Assembly (NCBI GenBank): GCA_035628135.1 | Contig: DASPKM010000006.1 | Location: 744,001-808,000 of the forward strand | Direction of reading: 5' to 3' | DNA: 64,000 bases | Source of the DNA: DASPKM01 sp035628135 | GTDB taxonomy: Bacteria; Bacteroidota; Bacteroidia; Chitinophagales; Chitinophagaceae | Shown here: one piece after another, positions 22,842-31,605 of the stretch | How the letters are laid out: each line of letters opens with the position of its first letter | Position numbering within the stretch: the stretch's first letter is position 1 | Position numbers and translations under genes: made by a program | The notes under the pieces: generated by a model | Database searches by the model: none | What the model was told of the DNA's origin: nothing | The model's input: the letters and a program-made list of their open reading frames with translations, nothing else

Positions 22842-24998
22842 TTGCGCATACCAACGAGTACATACCTGCTGCTGCTAACGGTGTCCCTGCATACTGCCGT
22901 GTGCGCCGAAGATGGTTACCAGCTATGGTTGCGCTACCACGCAATTGACAATCCCGCCTTGCTATCTAAATACCGCTCGGCCATTACCGGCATTTACGTC
23001 AATAAAAGCTCACCCGGTTTAAATGCAGCCGCAGAAGAACTGCACAAGGGACTGAAAGGATTGCTTGGAAAAAAACTGCCATTCGTCAACAAATTACAGC
23101 AAGGCGTCGTAGTGGCTGGAACACCTGCTTCCTTGCCGATGCTTTCTTCTTTTTCGTTACAGGAAAAACTGGCTACAGCGGGCAAGGAAGGATTTGTGAT
23201 CGTTTCAACCAAAACAGGTGATAAGAAAATAATTGTCATCGCAGCCAACTCCGATATCGGGGTGCTGTATGGCAGCTTTCATTTTTTAAGGCTGCTGCAA
23301 ACACAGCAGGACATAGCTTTATTATCTGTTACCAGTGCGCCCATGCTGCAATTGCGCATGCTGAACCACTGGGATAACCTTGACCGCTATGTGGAACGGG
23401 GTTATGCCGGTATATCTATCTGGGACTGGCACCGCCTGCCGGACTATATGGATTTACGTTACAAAGATTACGCAAGAGCCAATGCATCTATCGGCATCAA
23501 TGGCACCGTGCTGACCAATGTCAACGCCAATGCACATGCGCTCACCAGCATGTATTTGCAAAAAGTAAAAGCGCTGGCCGATGTATTCCGTCCGTATGGT
23601 ATAAAAGTCTACCTGACCGCGCGGTTCAGCGCTCCGGTGGAAATTGGCGGGCTTGCCACCGCGGACCCTTTGAATGAAACAGTACGCGCATGGTGGAAAC
23701 AGAAGGCCCGGGAAATATATACGCTGATTCCCGACTTCGGTGGCTTTTTGGTAAAGGCCAATTCCGAAGGACAGCCGGGACCGCAGCACTATGATCGCAC
23801 ACATGCAGATGGCGCCAATATGCTGGCCGAAGCTGTCGGCCCTCATGGAGGCATTGTAATGTGGCGCGCATTCGTGTACAGCAACGAAACGCCGGAAGAC
23901 CGCTTTAAACAGGCATACAATGAATTCAAACCGCTGGACGGGCAATTCCGCAATAATGTATTGGTGCAGGTAAAAAATGGGCCGATAGATTTTCAACCGC
24001 GAGAGCCATTCCATCCCTTGTTCGGATCAATGCCGCGCACACCACTGATGATGGAGTTTCAATTGACGCAGGAATACCTCGGCTTTGCCACCCACCTGGT
24101 ATACCTGCCTGTTCTATTCAAGGAAGTACTGGACACAGATACGCATGTGCAAGGTAAGAACTCCACTGTTGCCAGGATAATTGATGGCAGCCTGCAAAAA
24201 CAATCGCTCACCGGTATGGCAGCCGTTGCCAATATCGGCAATGAGCGCAATTGGACCGGTCATGTTTTCGGGCAGGCCAATTGGTATGCGCTCGGCAGGC
24301 TTGCGTGGGACCATCGCCTGTCTTCTGCAGTGCTTGCCGAGGAATGGATCCGGCAAACATTTTCCAACAACAAAACCTGCATCGATACTATACAAAAGAT
24401 GATGTTGCTGTCGCACGAAGCAGTCGTAAATTATATGACACCGTTGGGGCTGCACCACATCATGGGCTATGGTCATCATTACGGTCCCGCTCCCTGGTAC
24501 GACAAAGCTCCCCGCGCGGATTGGAACCCGGTGTATTTTCACCGTGCAGATAAAAACGGCATTGGCTTCGACCGTACCGCGGCGGGCAGTAATGCATTGT
24601 CGCAATATGCGCCGGCACTCAGTGCGCAATATGCCGACATCAACCGTTGTCCTGATAAATTTTTATTGTGGTTTCATCATGCCGGGTGGAACCACCGCAT
24701 GCAATCGGGCCGTACTTTGTGGAAGGAACTTTGTTCTAAATACAACGAAGGCGTTGAGCAAGTGAAGTGGATGGGAAAGGCCTGGGAAAGCGTGCGGGAT
24801 TTTATAGATGCAGAAAGGTTCGGGCAGGTGCGCATGCTGCTGGCCATTCAACTGAAGGAAGCAGTGTGGTGGCGCGATGCCTGCCTGTTGTACTTTCAGA
24901 CATTTTCGGGCGAACCCATTCCCGCGGAGTATGAACAACCCGCGCATGGATTACAATATTATAAGGAACTTCATTTCCCGTACGCACCGGGCAATTGA
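22842..24998 (+). CDS. aguA: GH67 alpha-glucuronidase
   Basis: Removes (4-O-methyl)glucuronic acid from the non-reducing end of aldouronic acids, short xylo-oligosaccharides. GH67 features: MLNHWDNLDRYVERGYAGISIWDW near residues 168-191, YGIKVYLTARFSAPVEIGGLATADP near 249-273, DFGGFLVKANSEGQPGPQHYDRTHADGANMLAEAV near 296-330, GGIVMWRAFVY near 334-344, and RADWNPVYFHRADKNGIGFDR near 556-576. Length 718. It starts with TTG (no ATG is near), followed by a signal peptide (TYLLLLTVSLHTAVCA), so it acts in the periplasm. It lies 44 bp after lacI and may be co-transcribed with it. Confidence 0.95.
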   Translation: MRIPTSTYLLLLTVSLHTAVCAEDGYQLWLRYHAIDNPALLSKYRSAITGIYVNKSSPGLNAAAEELHKGLKGLLGKKLPFVNKLQQGVVVAGTPASLPMLSSFSLQEKLATAGKEGFVIVSTKTGDKKIIVIAANSDIGVLYGSFHFLRLLQTQQDIALLSVTSAPMLQLRMLNHWDNLDRYVERGYAGISIWDWHRLPDYMDLRYKDYARANASIGINGTVLTNVNANAHALTSMYLQKVKALADVFRPYGIKVYLTARFSAPVEIGGLATADPLNETVRAWWKQKAREIYTLIPDFGGFLVKANSEGQPGPQHYDRTHADGANMLAEAVGPHGGIVMWRAFVYSNETPEDRFKQAYNEFKPLDGQFRNNVLVQVKNGPIDFQPREPFHPLFGSMPRTPLMMEFQLTQEYLGFATHLVYLPVLFKEVLDTDTHVQGKNSTVARIIDGSLQKQSLTGMAAVANIGNERNWTGHVFGQANWYALGRLAWDHRLSSAVLAEEWIRQTFSNNKTCIDTIQKMMLLSHEAVVNYMTPLGLHHIMGYGHHYGPAPWYDKAPRADWNPVYFHRADKNGIGFDRTAAGSNALSQYAPALSAQYADINRCPDKFLLWFHHAGWNHRMQSGRTLWKELCSKYNEGVEQVKWMGKAWESVRDFIDAERFGQVRMLLAIQLKEAVWWRDACLLYFQTFSGEPIPAEYEQPAHGLQYYKELHFPYAPGN

Positions 24999-25020
24999 AG
25001 CTTTTTAAACCTGGTTACAC

Positions 25021-25770
25021 ATGGATACTACAAAACAGAGAGTGGCCATCGTTACTGGAGGAGGATCGGGCATAGGCCTGTCGATTGCGGAAAAATTCAC
25101 GCAGCATGGCATTACTACGGTTATTGTTGGCCGTGATGAAGGAAAGCTGGCTTGCGCAAAGGCAAAGCTGGGGCCGCATTGCATTCCCATTGTTTGCGAC
25201 CTTAGTGACCTTTCGGCATTGCCTACGCTTGTCGACAAACTTGCGGGGCAATTCGGGCACATCGATATCCTGGTGAACAACGCAGGCGTGAACATGAAAA
25301 AAGATTTTGCAGATGTTACAGACGAAGAGTTCAACGAAGTCATGCTCATCAATGTAAACGCGGTTTTTGCGCTTTCGCGTGAAGTGGTAAAGAACATGAT
25401 GCAGAACGGCGGCGGGTCTATCATCAATATCAGCTCCATGGCCTCCCAATACGGCATACCTAAGGTGATTGCATATACCGCGTCCAAATCGGCCATCGAA
25501 GGGATGACCCGGGCCATGGCGGTAGAGCTTTCGCCACGGGGCATTCGCGTGAATTGCATAGCGCCGGGATTCATCGCTACCGATATGTCGGCCAAGGCGC
25601 TGAATGGCGACCAGGAGCGCAAGCAAAAAGTATTATCGCGCACACCCATGGGCGAGATGGGAAATCCCGGCGACATAGCAGAAGCCGCATTATTCCTGGC
25701 TTCTGACGCGTCGAGGTACATTACCGGCGTTGTATTACCGGTTGACGGCGGAAACTCCATTGGATTTTAA
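25021..25770 (+). CDS. short-chain dehydrogenase/reductase, candidate fructuronate reductase
   Basis: A cytosolic NAD(P)-dependent oxidoreductase of the classical SDR type: VTGGGSGIGLSIAEKF near residues 10-25 (cofactor), NNAGV near 89, catalytic Ser139-type NISSMAS and YTASK near 150-158, with RVNCIAPGFIATDM near 180. Length 249. It lies between the two alpha-glucuronidase genes, and uxuA is in the other arm. B. subtilis uses an SDR as D-mannonate oxidoreductase, so this gene may fill the missing UxuB step; that is inference from position. Other SDR roles (for example gluconate or KDG-type dehydrogenase) are possible. Confidence 0.85.
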   Translation: MDTTKQRVAIVTGGGSGIGLSIAEKFTQHGITTVIVGRDEGKLACAKAKLGPHCIPIVCDLSDLSALPTLVDKLAGQFGHIDILVNNAGVNMKKDFADVTDEEFNEVMLINVNAVFALSREVVKNMMQNGGGSIINISSMASQYGIPKVIAYTASKSAIEGMTRAMAVELSPRGIRVNCIAPGFIATDMSAKALNGDQERKQKVLSRTPMGEMGNPGDIAEAALFLASDASRYITGVVLPVDGGNSIGF

Positions 25771-25787
25771 ATGCAATAATTTAAACC

Positions 25788-28355
25788 ATGCGTGCAGGCA
25801 AACGCATATTCATCAGCTGCTTCGCATTGCTTGCAAGCTTACCGCTCCTTTGCCAGGTACTCATCAGTGAAAGAATGGAGCCAGGAAGTTTTTCTATTGT
25901 TGCAGGCCAGGTGGCTGCTGCCATCGTGGTCGATTCAAATGATCATATACTGGTGCAAAAAACCGCTGCATTATTTCAGCAGGATATCGGGAAAGTAACA
26001 GGCATTCGGCCTGCGCTGGTACATTCCATACCATCCATTGCCAAACACATTATCATAATAGGTTCCATCGACCGGTCTGGCCCGGTGCGTGCATTAATTG
26101 GCAGCTCTAAAATGGACGTCGCCAACACCAGGAACAAATGGGAGGCAAGCCAGATACAAGTGGTCAACAAACCCTTTGCCGGTGTTGAGCATGCATTGGT
26201 GATTGCGGGCAGCGACCGGCGCGGAACTGCTTTCGGTGTATTCGACCTATCGCGACAGATGGGCGTTTCGCCCTGGCATTGGTGGGCCGATGTGCCGGTA
26301 AAAAAGAAAACCGGTCTGTATGTTAGCAAAGATGTTTTTAAAACAGATGCTCCTGCAGTAAAATACCGTGGCATTTTTATCAACGATGAGGCGCCTGCGT
26401 TGAGCGGATGGTCCCGCGAAAAATTCGGCGGTTTCAATCACAAGTTCTATGAAAAGGTATTTGAGCTGATGCTCAGGCTTAAAAGCAATTATTTATGGCC
26501 GGCGATGTGGGGCAATGCTTTTTACGACGATGATTCCCTGAACAGGCAACTGGCGGATGATTATGGAATTGTCATCGGCACTTCTCACCACGAGCCGTTG
26601 ATGCGTGCGCATGATGAATGGAGAAGGTATGGAAAGGGAAAATGGAATTACGATAGCAATGAAGTGAGATTAAAATCATTCTGGAAAGAAGGGTTGCTGC
26701 GCACTGGCAACACCGAAAAAATTGTAAGCATTGGCATGCGCGGTGACGGCGACGAGCCCATGACGCAAGGCACTGCCATTGCCTTACTGGAAAGGATTGT
26801 ACACGACCAACGCGCCATTATAGAAGATGTTACCGGCAAGCCGGTGCCTGAAACACCGCAATTGTGGGCACTGTACAAGGAAGTGCAGGATTATTACGAC
26901 CAGGGGATGCGGGTGCCCGACGACGTTACATTATTGCTGTGCGACGATAACTGGGGCAACATCCGAAGGCTGCCTCTATTGGATGCAAAACCAAGAAAGG
27001 GCGGCTATGGCATCTATTATCATTTCGATTATGTAGGCGGGCCCAGGAATTACAAATGGCTCAACACAAATAATCTTGCTCGGGTATGGGAACAAATGCA
27101 CCTGGCCTGGGAATACAATGCAAGACAGATCTGGATCGTGAACGTTGGAGATATCAAGCCGATGGAACTGCCGATTTCCTTTTTCCTGGATTATGCCTGG
27201 AACCCCAATAACATTCAGGCAAAAGATATTCCCGCTTACTATACCCGGTGGGCTAAAGAACAATTTGGCGAACAGGGTGCGGTGTCAATCGGCAGGATGT
27301 TGTCGCAATATGCACAGCTGAGTAGCCGTCGCAAACCGGAATTGTTATCGCATGATACGTACAATTATGCTGAATGGGACCGCGTATCAAAGGAATTTGC
27401 CGCGCTGAAAGATTCCGCGGAACGGTGGAATTCAATCTTACCCGAGCCATACCGCGATGCTTACTTTCAATTGGTACTTCATCCCATACAGGCCCTGGGC
27501 AACCTGCACAATATGTACTATGCCGTTGCCCGCAATCATTATTATGCACGGCATAAGGATACCGTCGCGAACAAATATGCAGCAGCGGCAAAGCATTACT
27601 TTGAGCTCGACTCAGTAATTACGCTGCGGTATCACCAGTTGGGTGGCGGCAAGTGGAATCACATGATGTCGCAAACCCATATCGGTTACACTTACTGGCA
27701 GCAACCGCCGGTAAACAAAATGCCGGAAATAAAATATGTACATCCTGACTCGGCACGTGTGCAAAACTGGGTGAGCATGCCGGCAAGAAATGCCAAAGAA
27801 TGGATACCCAAAAATTACCGGGGCAATGTATTCTACCAGTCGAACAGTCATGTTTCCATGGAAGCTGAAAACTATTCCCGTGCGGTAAACGGCAAGGGCA
27901 TTCAATGGACGGTCATTCCCGGTATTGGCAAAACAGGGTCGGGACTGTGCGCTTTTCCTGTAACTGCTCCCGCGCAATCGCCAGGTGGCAGCAGTCCTCA
28001 CCTTGCCTACGACGTATATGTTTCCGACAAGGGCACAGCTACCATTTACGCATACTTCTCCCCCACGCTCAACTTTCATAACAGCGACAGCGGACTGCAA
28101 TACGCCATCTCCGTCGATGATGAAGCGCCGCAGATCATTTCCGTGAACAAGGATGATAACAAATTAAAGACCTGGGAACAATGGGTAGCGAATAATATCA
28201 TTATAAAAACATCCACGCACAATATTACAATACCGGGAAAGCATGTAGTAAAGTTCTGGCTGGTAAATCCCGGTTTGGTATTGCAAAAATTAGTATTGGA
28301 CTTCAGCGTGCCAGGTCCATCGTACCTCGGGCCGCCCGAAACAAAAATGAATTAA
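25788..28355 (+). CDS. GH115 xylan alpha-1,2-glucuronidase
   Basis: Releases (methyl)glucuronic acid from internal positions of polymeric xylan or long oligosaccharides, complementing GH67, which needs a terminal site. Signal peptide KRIFISCFALLASLPLLCQ, then the N-terminal domain (HIIIIGSIDRSG, AFGVFDLSRQMGVSPWHWWADVPV near 150-171), the barrel (KYRGIFINDEAPALSGWSREKFGGFNHKFYEKVFELMLRLKSNYLWPAMW near 193-245, GMRGDGDEPM near 319-328, WGNIRRLP, IWIVNVGDIKPMELPISFFLDYAWNP near 446-471) and a C-terminal beta domain (SHVSMEAENYSRAV). Length 855 is typical. It is 17 bp after the SDR gene and 1 bp before the next GH10 gene. Confidence 0.95.
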   Translation: MRAGKRIFISCFALLASLPLLCQVLISERMEPGSFSIVAGQVAAAIVVDSNDHILVQKTAALFQQDIGKVTGIRPALVHSIPSIAKHIIIIGSIDRSGPVRALIGSSKMDVANTRNKWEASQIQVVNKPFAGVEHALVIAGSDRRGTAFGVFDLSRQMGVSPWHWWADVPVKKKTGLYVSKDVFKTDAPAVKYRGIFINDEAPALSGWSREKFGGFNHKFYEKVFELMLRLKSNYLWPAMWGNAFYDDDSLNRQLADDYGIVIGTSHHEPLMRAHDEWRRYGKGKWNYDSNEVRLKSFWKEGLLRTGNTEKIVSIGMRGDGDEPMTQGTAIALLERIVHDQRAIIEDVTGKPVPETPQLWALYKEVQDYYDQGMRVPDDVTLLLCDDNWGNIRRLPLLDAKPRKGGYGIYYHFDYVGGPRNYKWLNTNNLARVWEQMHLAWEYNARQIWIVNVGDIKPMELPISFFLDYAWNPNNIQAKDIPAYYTRWAKEQFGEQGAVSIGRMLSQYAQLSSRRKPELLSHDTYNYAEWDRVSKEFAALKDSAERWNSILPEPYRDAYFQLVLHPIQALGNLHNMYYAVARNHYYARHKDTVANKYAAAAKHYFELDSVITLRYHQLGGGKWNHMMSQTHIGYTYWQQPPVNKMPEIKYVHPDSARVQNWVSMPARNAKEWIPKNYRGNVFYQSNSHVSMEAENYSRAVNGKGIQWTVIPGIGKTGSGLCAFPVTAPAQSPGGSSPHLAYDVYVSDKGTATIYAYFSPTLNFHNSDSGLQYAISVDDEAPQIISVNKDDNKLKTWEQWVANNIIIKTSTHNITIPGKHVVKFWLVNPGLVLQKLVLDFSVPGPSYLGPPETKMN

Positions 28356-28356
28356 T

Positions 28357-29439
28357 ATGAAACGATCAATTTTCCTGTTGTTGGCAGCGGCAATGCTCCT
28401 GCAATCGAACTCACTGCAGGGTCCAGATCAACCGAAAGGATTGAAAGATCATTATCAAAACTATTTTACCATAGGCGTCGCGGTTTCTCCGCAGGCACTG
28501 AAAACCGACGAGGCCCGGTTGATCCTTGCACATTTCAATAGCATGACGGCTGAAAATGCAATGAAAATGGGTCCCATCCATCCACGGGAAAATTTTTACA
28601 ATTGGGCGCCCGCGGATTCGATCGCGGCATTTGCCAAACGAAACAACATGAAATTGCGCGGTCATACGCTGTGCTGGCATAACCAGGCGCCGCGTTGGTT
28701 TTTTACCGACTCCGCAACGGGCAAGCCTGTTACGAAAGAAGTGTTGCTGCAACGGATGAAGGATCACATTACCACAGTGGTAAAAAGATACAAGGGAACC
28801 ATCTATGCCTGGGACGTAGTGAACGAAGCCATCTCCGACAGGCGCGATGAATTTTACCGCAACTCCGAATTCTATAAAATCTGCGGTGAAGAATACATCG
28901 CAAGGGCTTTTCAATTTGCGCACGAAGCAGACCCCAATGCACTGCTGTTCTATAATGATTACAACGAGATCGATCCCGTGAAAAGAGAAAAAATATTCCG
29001 CCTGGTAAAAAGGCTGAAAGACGCCGGCATACCCATACACGGCATCGGATTGCAGGGCCACTGGGCAATAAACGAACCATCGGAACAACAGCTCGACAGC
29101 ACCTTGAAAAGGTTTTCGGAACTGGGATTGAACCTGCAAATTACAGAGATGGACATTTCAGTATATCCCAAAGAGCACAATGCAAGGGAAAGAAAAGCCG
29201 AAGACGCCGACACCACATTTAGCACAAAAAAAGAACAACAGCAACTCGAAGTTTACAAAATGTGCTTCCGTCTTTTCAGAAAATACAAGCACGCAATTAC
29301 CAACGTTACTTTCTGGAATATTTCCGACAGGCATAGCTGGCTGGATAATTTCCCGGTGACCGGAAGAAAAGATTATCCCCTGCTTTTCGACAAAGACCTC
29401 AAACCCAAAAAGGTTTACTGGGAAGTAGTGAAGTTTTAA
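28357..29439 (+). CDS. GH10 endo-1,4-beta-xylanase, compact form
   Basis: A second, single-domain GH10 enzyme. After signal peptide KRSIFLLLAAAMLLQSNS, the barrel shows NSMTAENAMKMGPIHP near residues 61-76, LRGHTLCWHNQAPRWFF near 100-116, YAWDVVNEAISD (acid/base Glu157), YNDYNEID near 199-206, GIGLQGHWAI near 229-238 and QITEMDISVYP (nucleophile Glu264). No lipobox, so it is probably periplasmic and trims imported oligosaccharides, unlike the surface GH10 at 14817. Length 360. Its start is 1 bp after the GH115 stop, pointing to translational coupling. Confidence 0.95.
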   Translation: MKRSIFLLLAAAMLLQSNSLQGPDQPKGLKDHYQNYFTIGVAVSPQALKTDEARLILAHFNSMTAENAMKMGPIHPRENFYNWAPADSIAAFAKRNNMKLRGHTLCWHNQAPRWFFTDSATGKPVTKEVLLQRMKDHITTVVKRYKGTIYAWDVVNEAISDRRDEFYRNSEFYKICGEEYIARAFQFAHEADPNALLFYNDYNEIDPVKREKIFRLVKRLKDAGIPIHGIGLQGHWAINEPSEQQLDSTLKRFSELGLNLQITEMDISVYPKEHNARERKAEDADTTFSTKKEQQQLEVYKMCFRLFRKYKHAITNVTFWNISDRHSWLDNFPVTGRKDYPLLFDKDLKPKKVYWEVVKF

Positions 29440-29449
29440 AATATTGATT

Positions 29450-30991
29450 ATGAAAAAAATATTCCTGCTATTATTGTTGATAACAACCAGAGTTGGTATG
29501 ATCGCACAAAACCGCATCACCTTGCACGCCGACAAAGGAAGGGACACCATCAGCCGTAATATTTACGGGCATTTTGCAGAGCACCTCGGGCGCTGCATTT
29601 ACGGCGGCTTGTATGTAGGTGAAAAAAATACCAGTATCCCTCACAAAGACGGCGTACGGCTGGACATCATCGAAGCGCTGAAAAAACTAAAGGTGCCCGT
29701 ATTGCGCTGGCCAGGCGGATGTTTTGCGGACACCTATCATTGGCGCGACGGAATAGGGCCGAAAGAAAAACGGCCTTCCATCCTGAACGTGTGGTGGGGC
29801 AATGTCCGCGAAGACAACAGCTTTGGCACCAATGAATTCCTGAATATGTGCGAACTGCTCGGCGCGGAGCCATATCTAAGTGGTAATGTCGGCAGTGGCA
29901 CGCCACAGGAGCTGGCAGACTGGGTAAAGTACACTACCCATCCCAGTGGCACCAGCCCCATGCCGGATTTGCGCGCACAAAATGGAAGGGCCAATCCATG
30001 GAAGGTAAAGTACTGGGGCATTGGCAACGAAGCATGGGGATGCGGCGGCAATATGAAAGTGGAATACTATGCCAATATCTACAGGCAGTTCGTAACGTTC
30101 ATGACCAATTGGAACAACAGCGATGGACTATATCGTATTGCATCCGGCGCCAGCGACGATGATTATCATTGGACGGAAGTACTGATGAAAGAATTGCCGG
30201 CTGGTTTGTACGATGCCCTTGCCTTGCATCATTACTCGGTGATAGACTGGAACAAGAAAGGTCCATCCACTACATTTTCCGAACAGGAATATGTTGCCAC
30301 CATGACAAAGGCGGTTTTAATGGAAGAACTTGTAACAAAGCACAGCGCTATCATGGACAAATACGATCCGCAAAAGAAAAAAGCATTGGTGGTAGATGAA
30401 TGGGGCGGATGGTACGATGTGGAACCCGGTACCAACGGCGCCTTCCTTTACCAGCAAAACACCATGCGGGATGCGATGATCGCAGGCGTAACACTTAATA
30501 TTTTCAACAACCATTGCGACCGTGTAAAGATGGCCAATCTTGCACAGATAGTTAACGTATTGCAGGCCGTTATACTCACAGACAAGGAAAAAATGGTCCT
30601 CACGCCCACTTACCATGTAATGGAAATGTACAATGTTCATCACGATGCATTAATGCTGCCGGTGGACGTACAGAGCGATAGTTATGAATTGGGCGGCTCA
30701 CAACTGCAGGCGGTGTGGGCATCTGCTTCTAAAAATAAAAATGGCGTTACACATATTTCACTCGTAAACATCGTTGCCCGGAAAACGCAGGATGTTACCA
30801 TCAACATCAAAGGCGCAACTTACCGGTCTGTTACCGGAAGAATACTCGCTTCTCCAAAGCTGCAGGACCATAATAGCTTTGAGCACCCTGGTAAAGTAAA
30901 GCCCGCGCCATTTACAGGCATGGTGCTAACCGGTAGCGACGTAACGGTAAAGATGCCGCCTTTCTCCGTGCTGGTGTTGGAATTGAAATAA
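29450..30991 (+). CDS. GH51 alpha-L-arabinofuranosidase
   Basis: Removes arabinofuranosyl side groups from arabinoxylan fragments. Signal peptide MKKIFLLLLLITTRVGMIAQ, then SRNIYGHFAEHLGRCIYGGLYVG near residues 35-57, VPVLRWPGGCFADTYHWRDGIGP, YWGIGNEAWGCGGNM (acid/base Glu194) and LVVDEWGGWYDVEPGT (nucleophile Glu317), with a C-terminal beta-sandwich ending in MPPFSVLVLELK. The start is the ATG at 29450; a TTG two codons earlier is less likely. 513 residues. Last gene of the rightward xylan unit. Confidence 0.95.
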   Translation: MKKIFLLLLLITTRVGMIAQNRITLHADKGRDTISRNIYGHFAEHLGRCIYGGLYVGEKNTSIPHKDGVRLDIIEALKKLKVPVLRWPGGCFADTYHWRDGIGPKEKRPSILNVWWGNVREDNSFGTNEFLNMCELLGAEPYLSGNVGSGTPQELADWVKYTTHPSGTSPMPDLRAQNGRANPWKVKYWGIGNEAWGCGGNMKVEYYANIYRQFVTFMTNWNNSDGLYRIASGASDDDYHWTEVLMKELPAGLYDALALHHYSVIDWNKKGPSTTFSEQEYVATMTKAVLMEELVTKHSAIMDKYDPQKKKALVVDEWGGWYDVEPGTNGAFLYQQNTMRDAMIAGVTLNIFNNHCDRVKMANLAQIVNVLQAVILTDKEKMVLTPTYHVMEMYNVHHDALMLPVDVQSDSYELGGSQLQAVWASASKNKNGVTHISLVNIVARKTQDVTINIKGATYRSVTGRILASPKLQDHNSFEHPGKVKPAPFTGMVLTGSDVTVKMPPFSVLVLELK

Positions 30992-31036
30992 CAGGCCAAT
31001 GGGCTTTTTAATTATTTTTACCGCCAATAGCTACTT

Positions 31037-31531
31037 ATGACCATCCGCATTTTTGTAACAGGCGGCACTTTCGATAAAGAATACAATGAAATCACCGGCG
31101 AGCTATACTTCCAGGATTCGCATTTGCCTGAAATGCTGAAGCTGGGCCGTAACCTGGTGCACGTTGACATACGCACGCTGATGATGATCGACAGCCTGGA
31201 AATGACCGACCTGGACCGCGAGCTGATTGCGGAACACTGCATAGATGCGAAAGAAGACAGGATCATCATTACACATGGCACTGATACCATGGCTGAAACA
31301 GCGAGAGTGTTGGCGGAAAAGGTCAAGGGAAAAACAATTGTTATCACGGGGGCCATGATCCCCTATAAATTCGGCAGCTCCGACGGGCTCTTCAATTTGG
31401 GTAGCGCACTTGCTTTTGTGCAAACCCTTCCCCCAGGTGTATATGTGGTCATGAACGGCCGTTATTTCGATGCTACTAATGTGCGGAAAAACAAGGAGAC
31501 AGGCGTCTTCGAGGAATTGAAAGAGCAATAG
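31037..31531 (+). CDS. short asparaginase-domain protein
   Basis: A 164-residue protein that corresponds only to the N-terminal domain of L-asparaginases: FVTGGTFDKEYNE at residues 5-17 has the first catalytic Thr motif, and IITHGTDTMAETARVLAEK near 78-96 the second (Thr-Asp). GAMIPYKFGSSDGLFNLGSALAF follows. The C-terminal domain of classical asparaginase, about 160 residues, is absent and the gene ends cleanly, so this is the known short family rather than a truncation. Its substrate is not established. It lies 45 bp after GH51 in the same direction but is not an obvious part of xylan metabolism. Confidence 0.8.
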   Translation: MTIRIFVTGGTFDKEYNEITGELYFQDSHLPEMLKLGRNLVHVDIRTLMMIDSLEMTDLDRELIAEHCIDAKEDRIIITHGTDTMAETARVLAEKVKGKTIVITGAMIPYKFGSSDGLFNLGSALAFVQTLPPGVYVVMNGRYFDATNVRKNKETGVFEELKEQ

Positions 31532-31605
31532 ATTGCTCACATTTACGTCCGGCACCATCCTTGTACTAAAGAAGGTCTATTTTCTAATACTTAAAACCAA
31601 AGAAT

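Noticed and set aside
25005..25760. 251-residue open frame on the minus strand opposite the SDR gene
   Set aside because: It mirrors a strongly conserved SDR gene on the plus strand, has no family motif and lies within the rightward operon.
30992..31036. Terminator after the GH51 gene
   Set aside because: GCC-AAT-GGGC followed by T is too short a stem (3-4 bp) to call.
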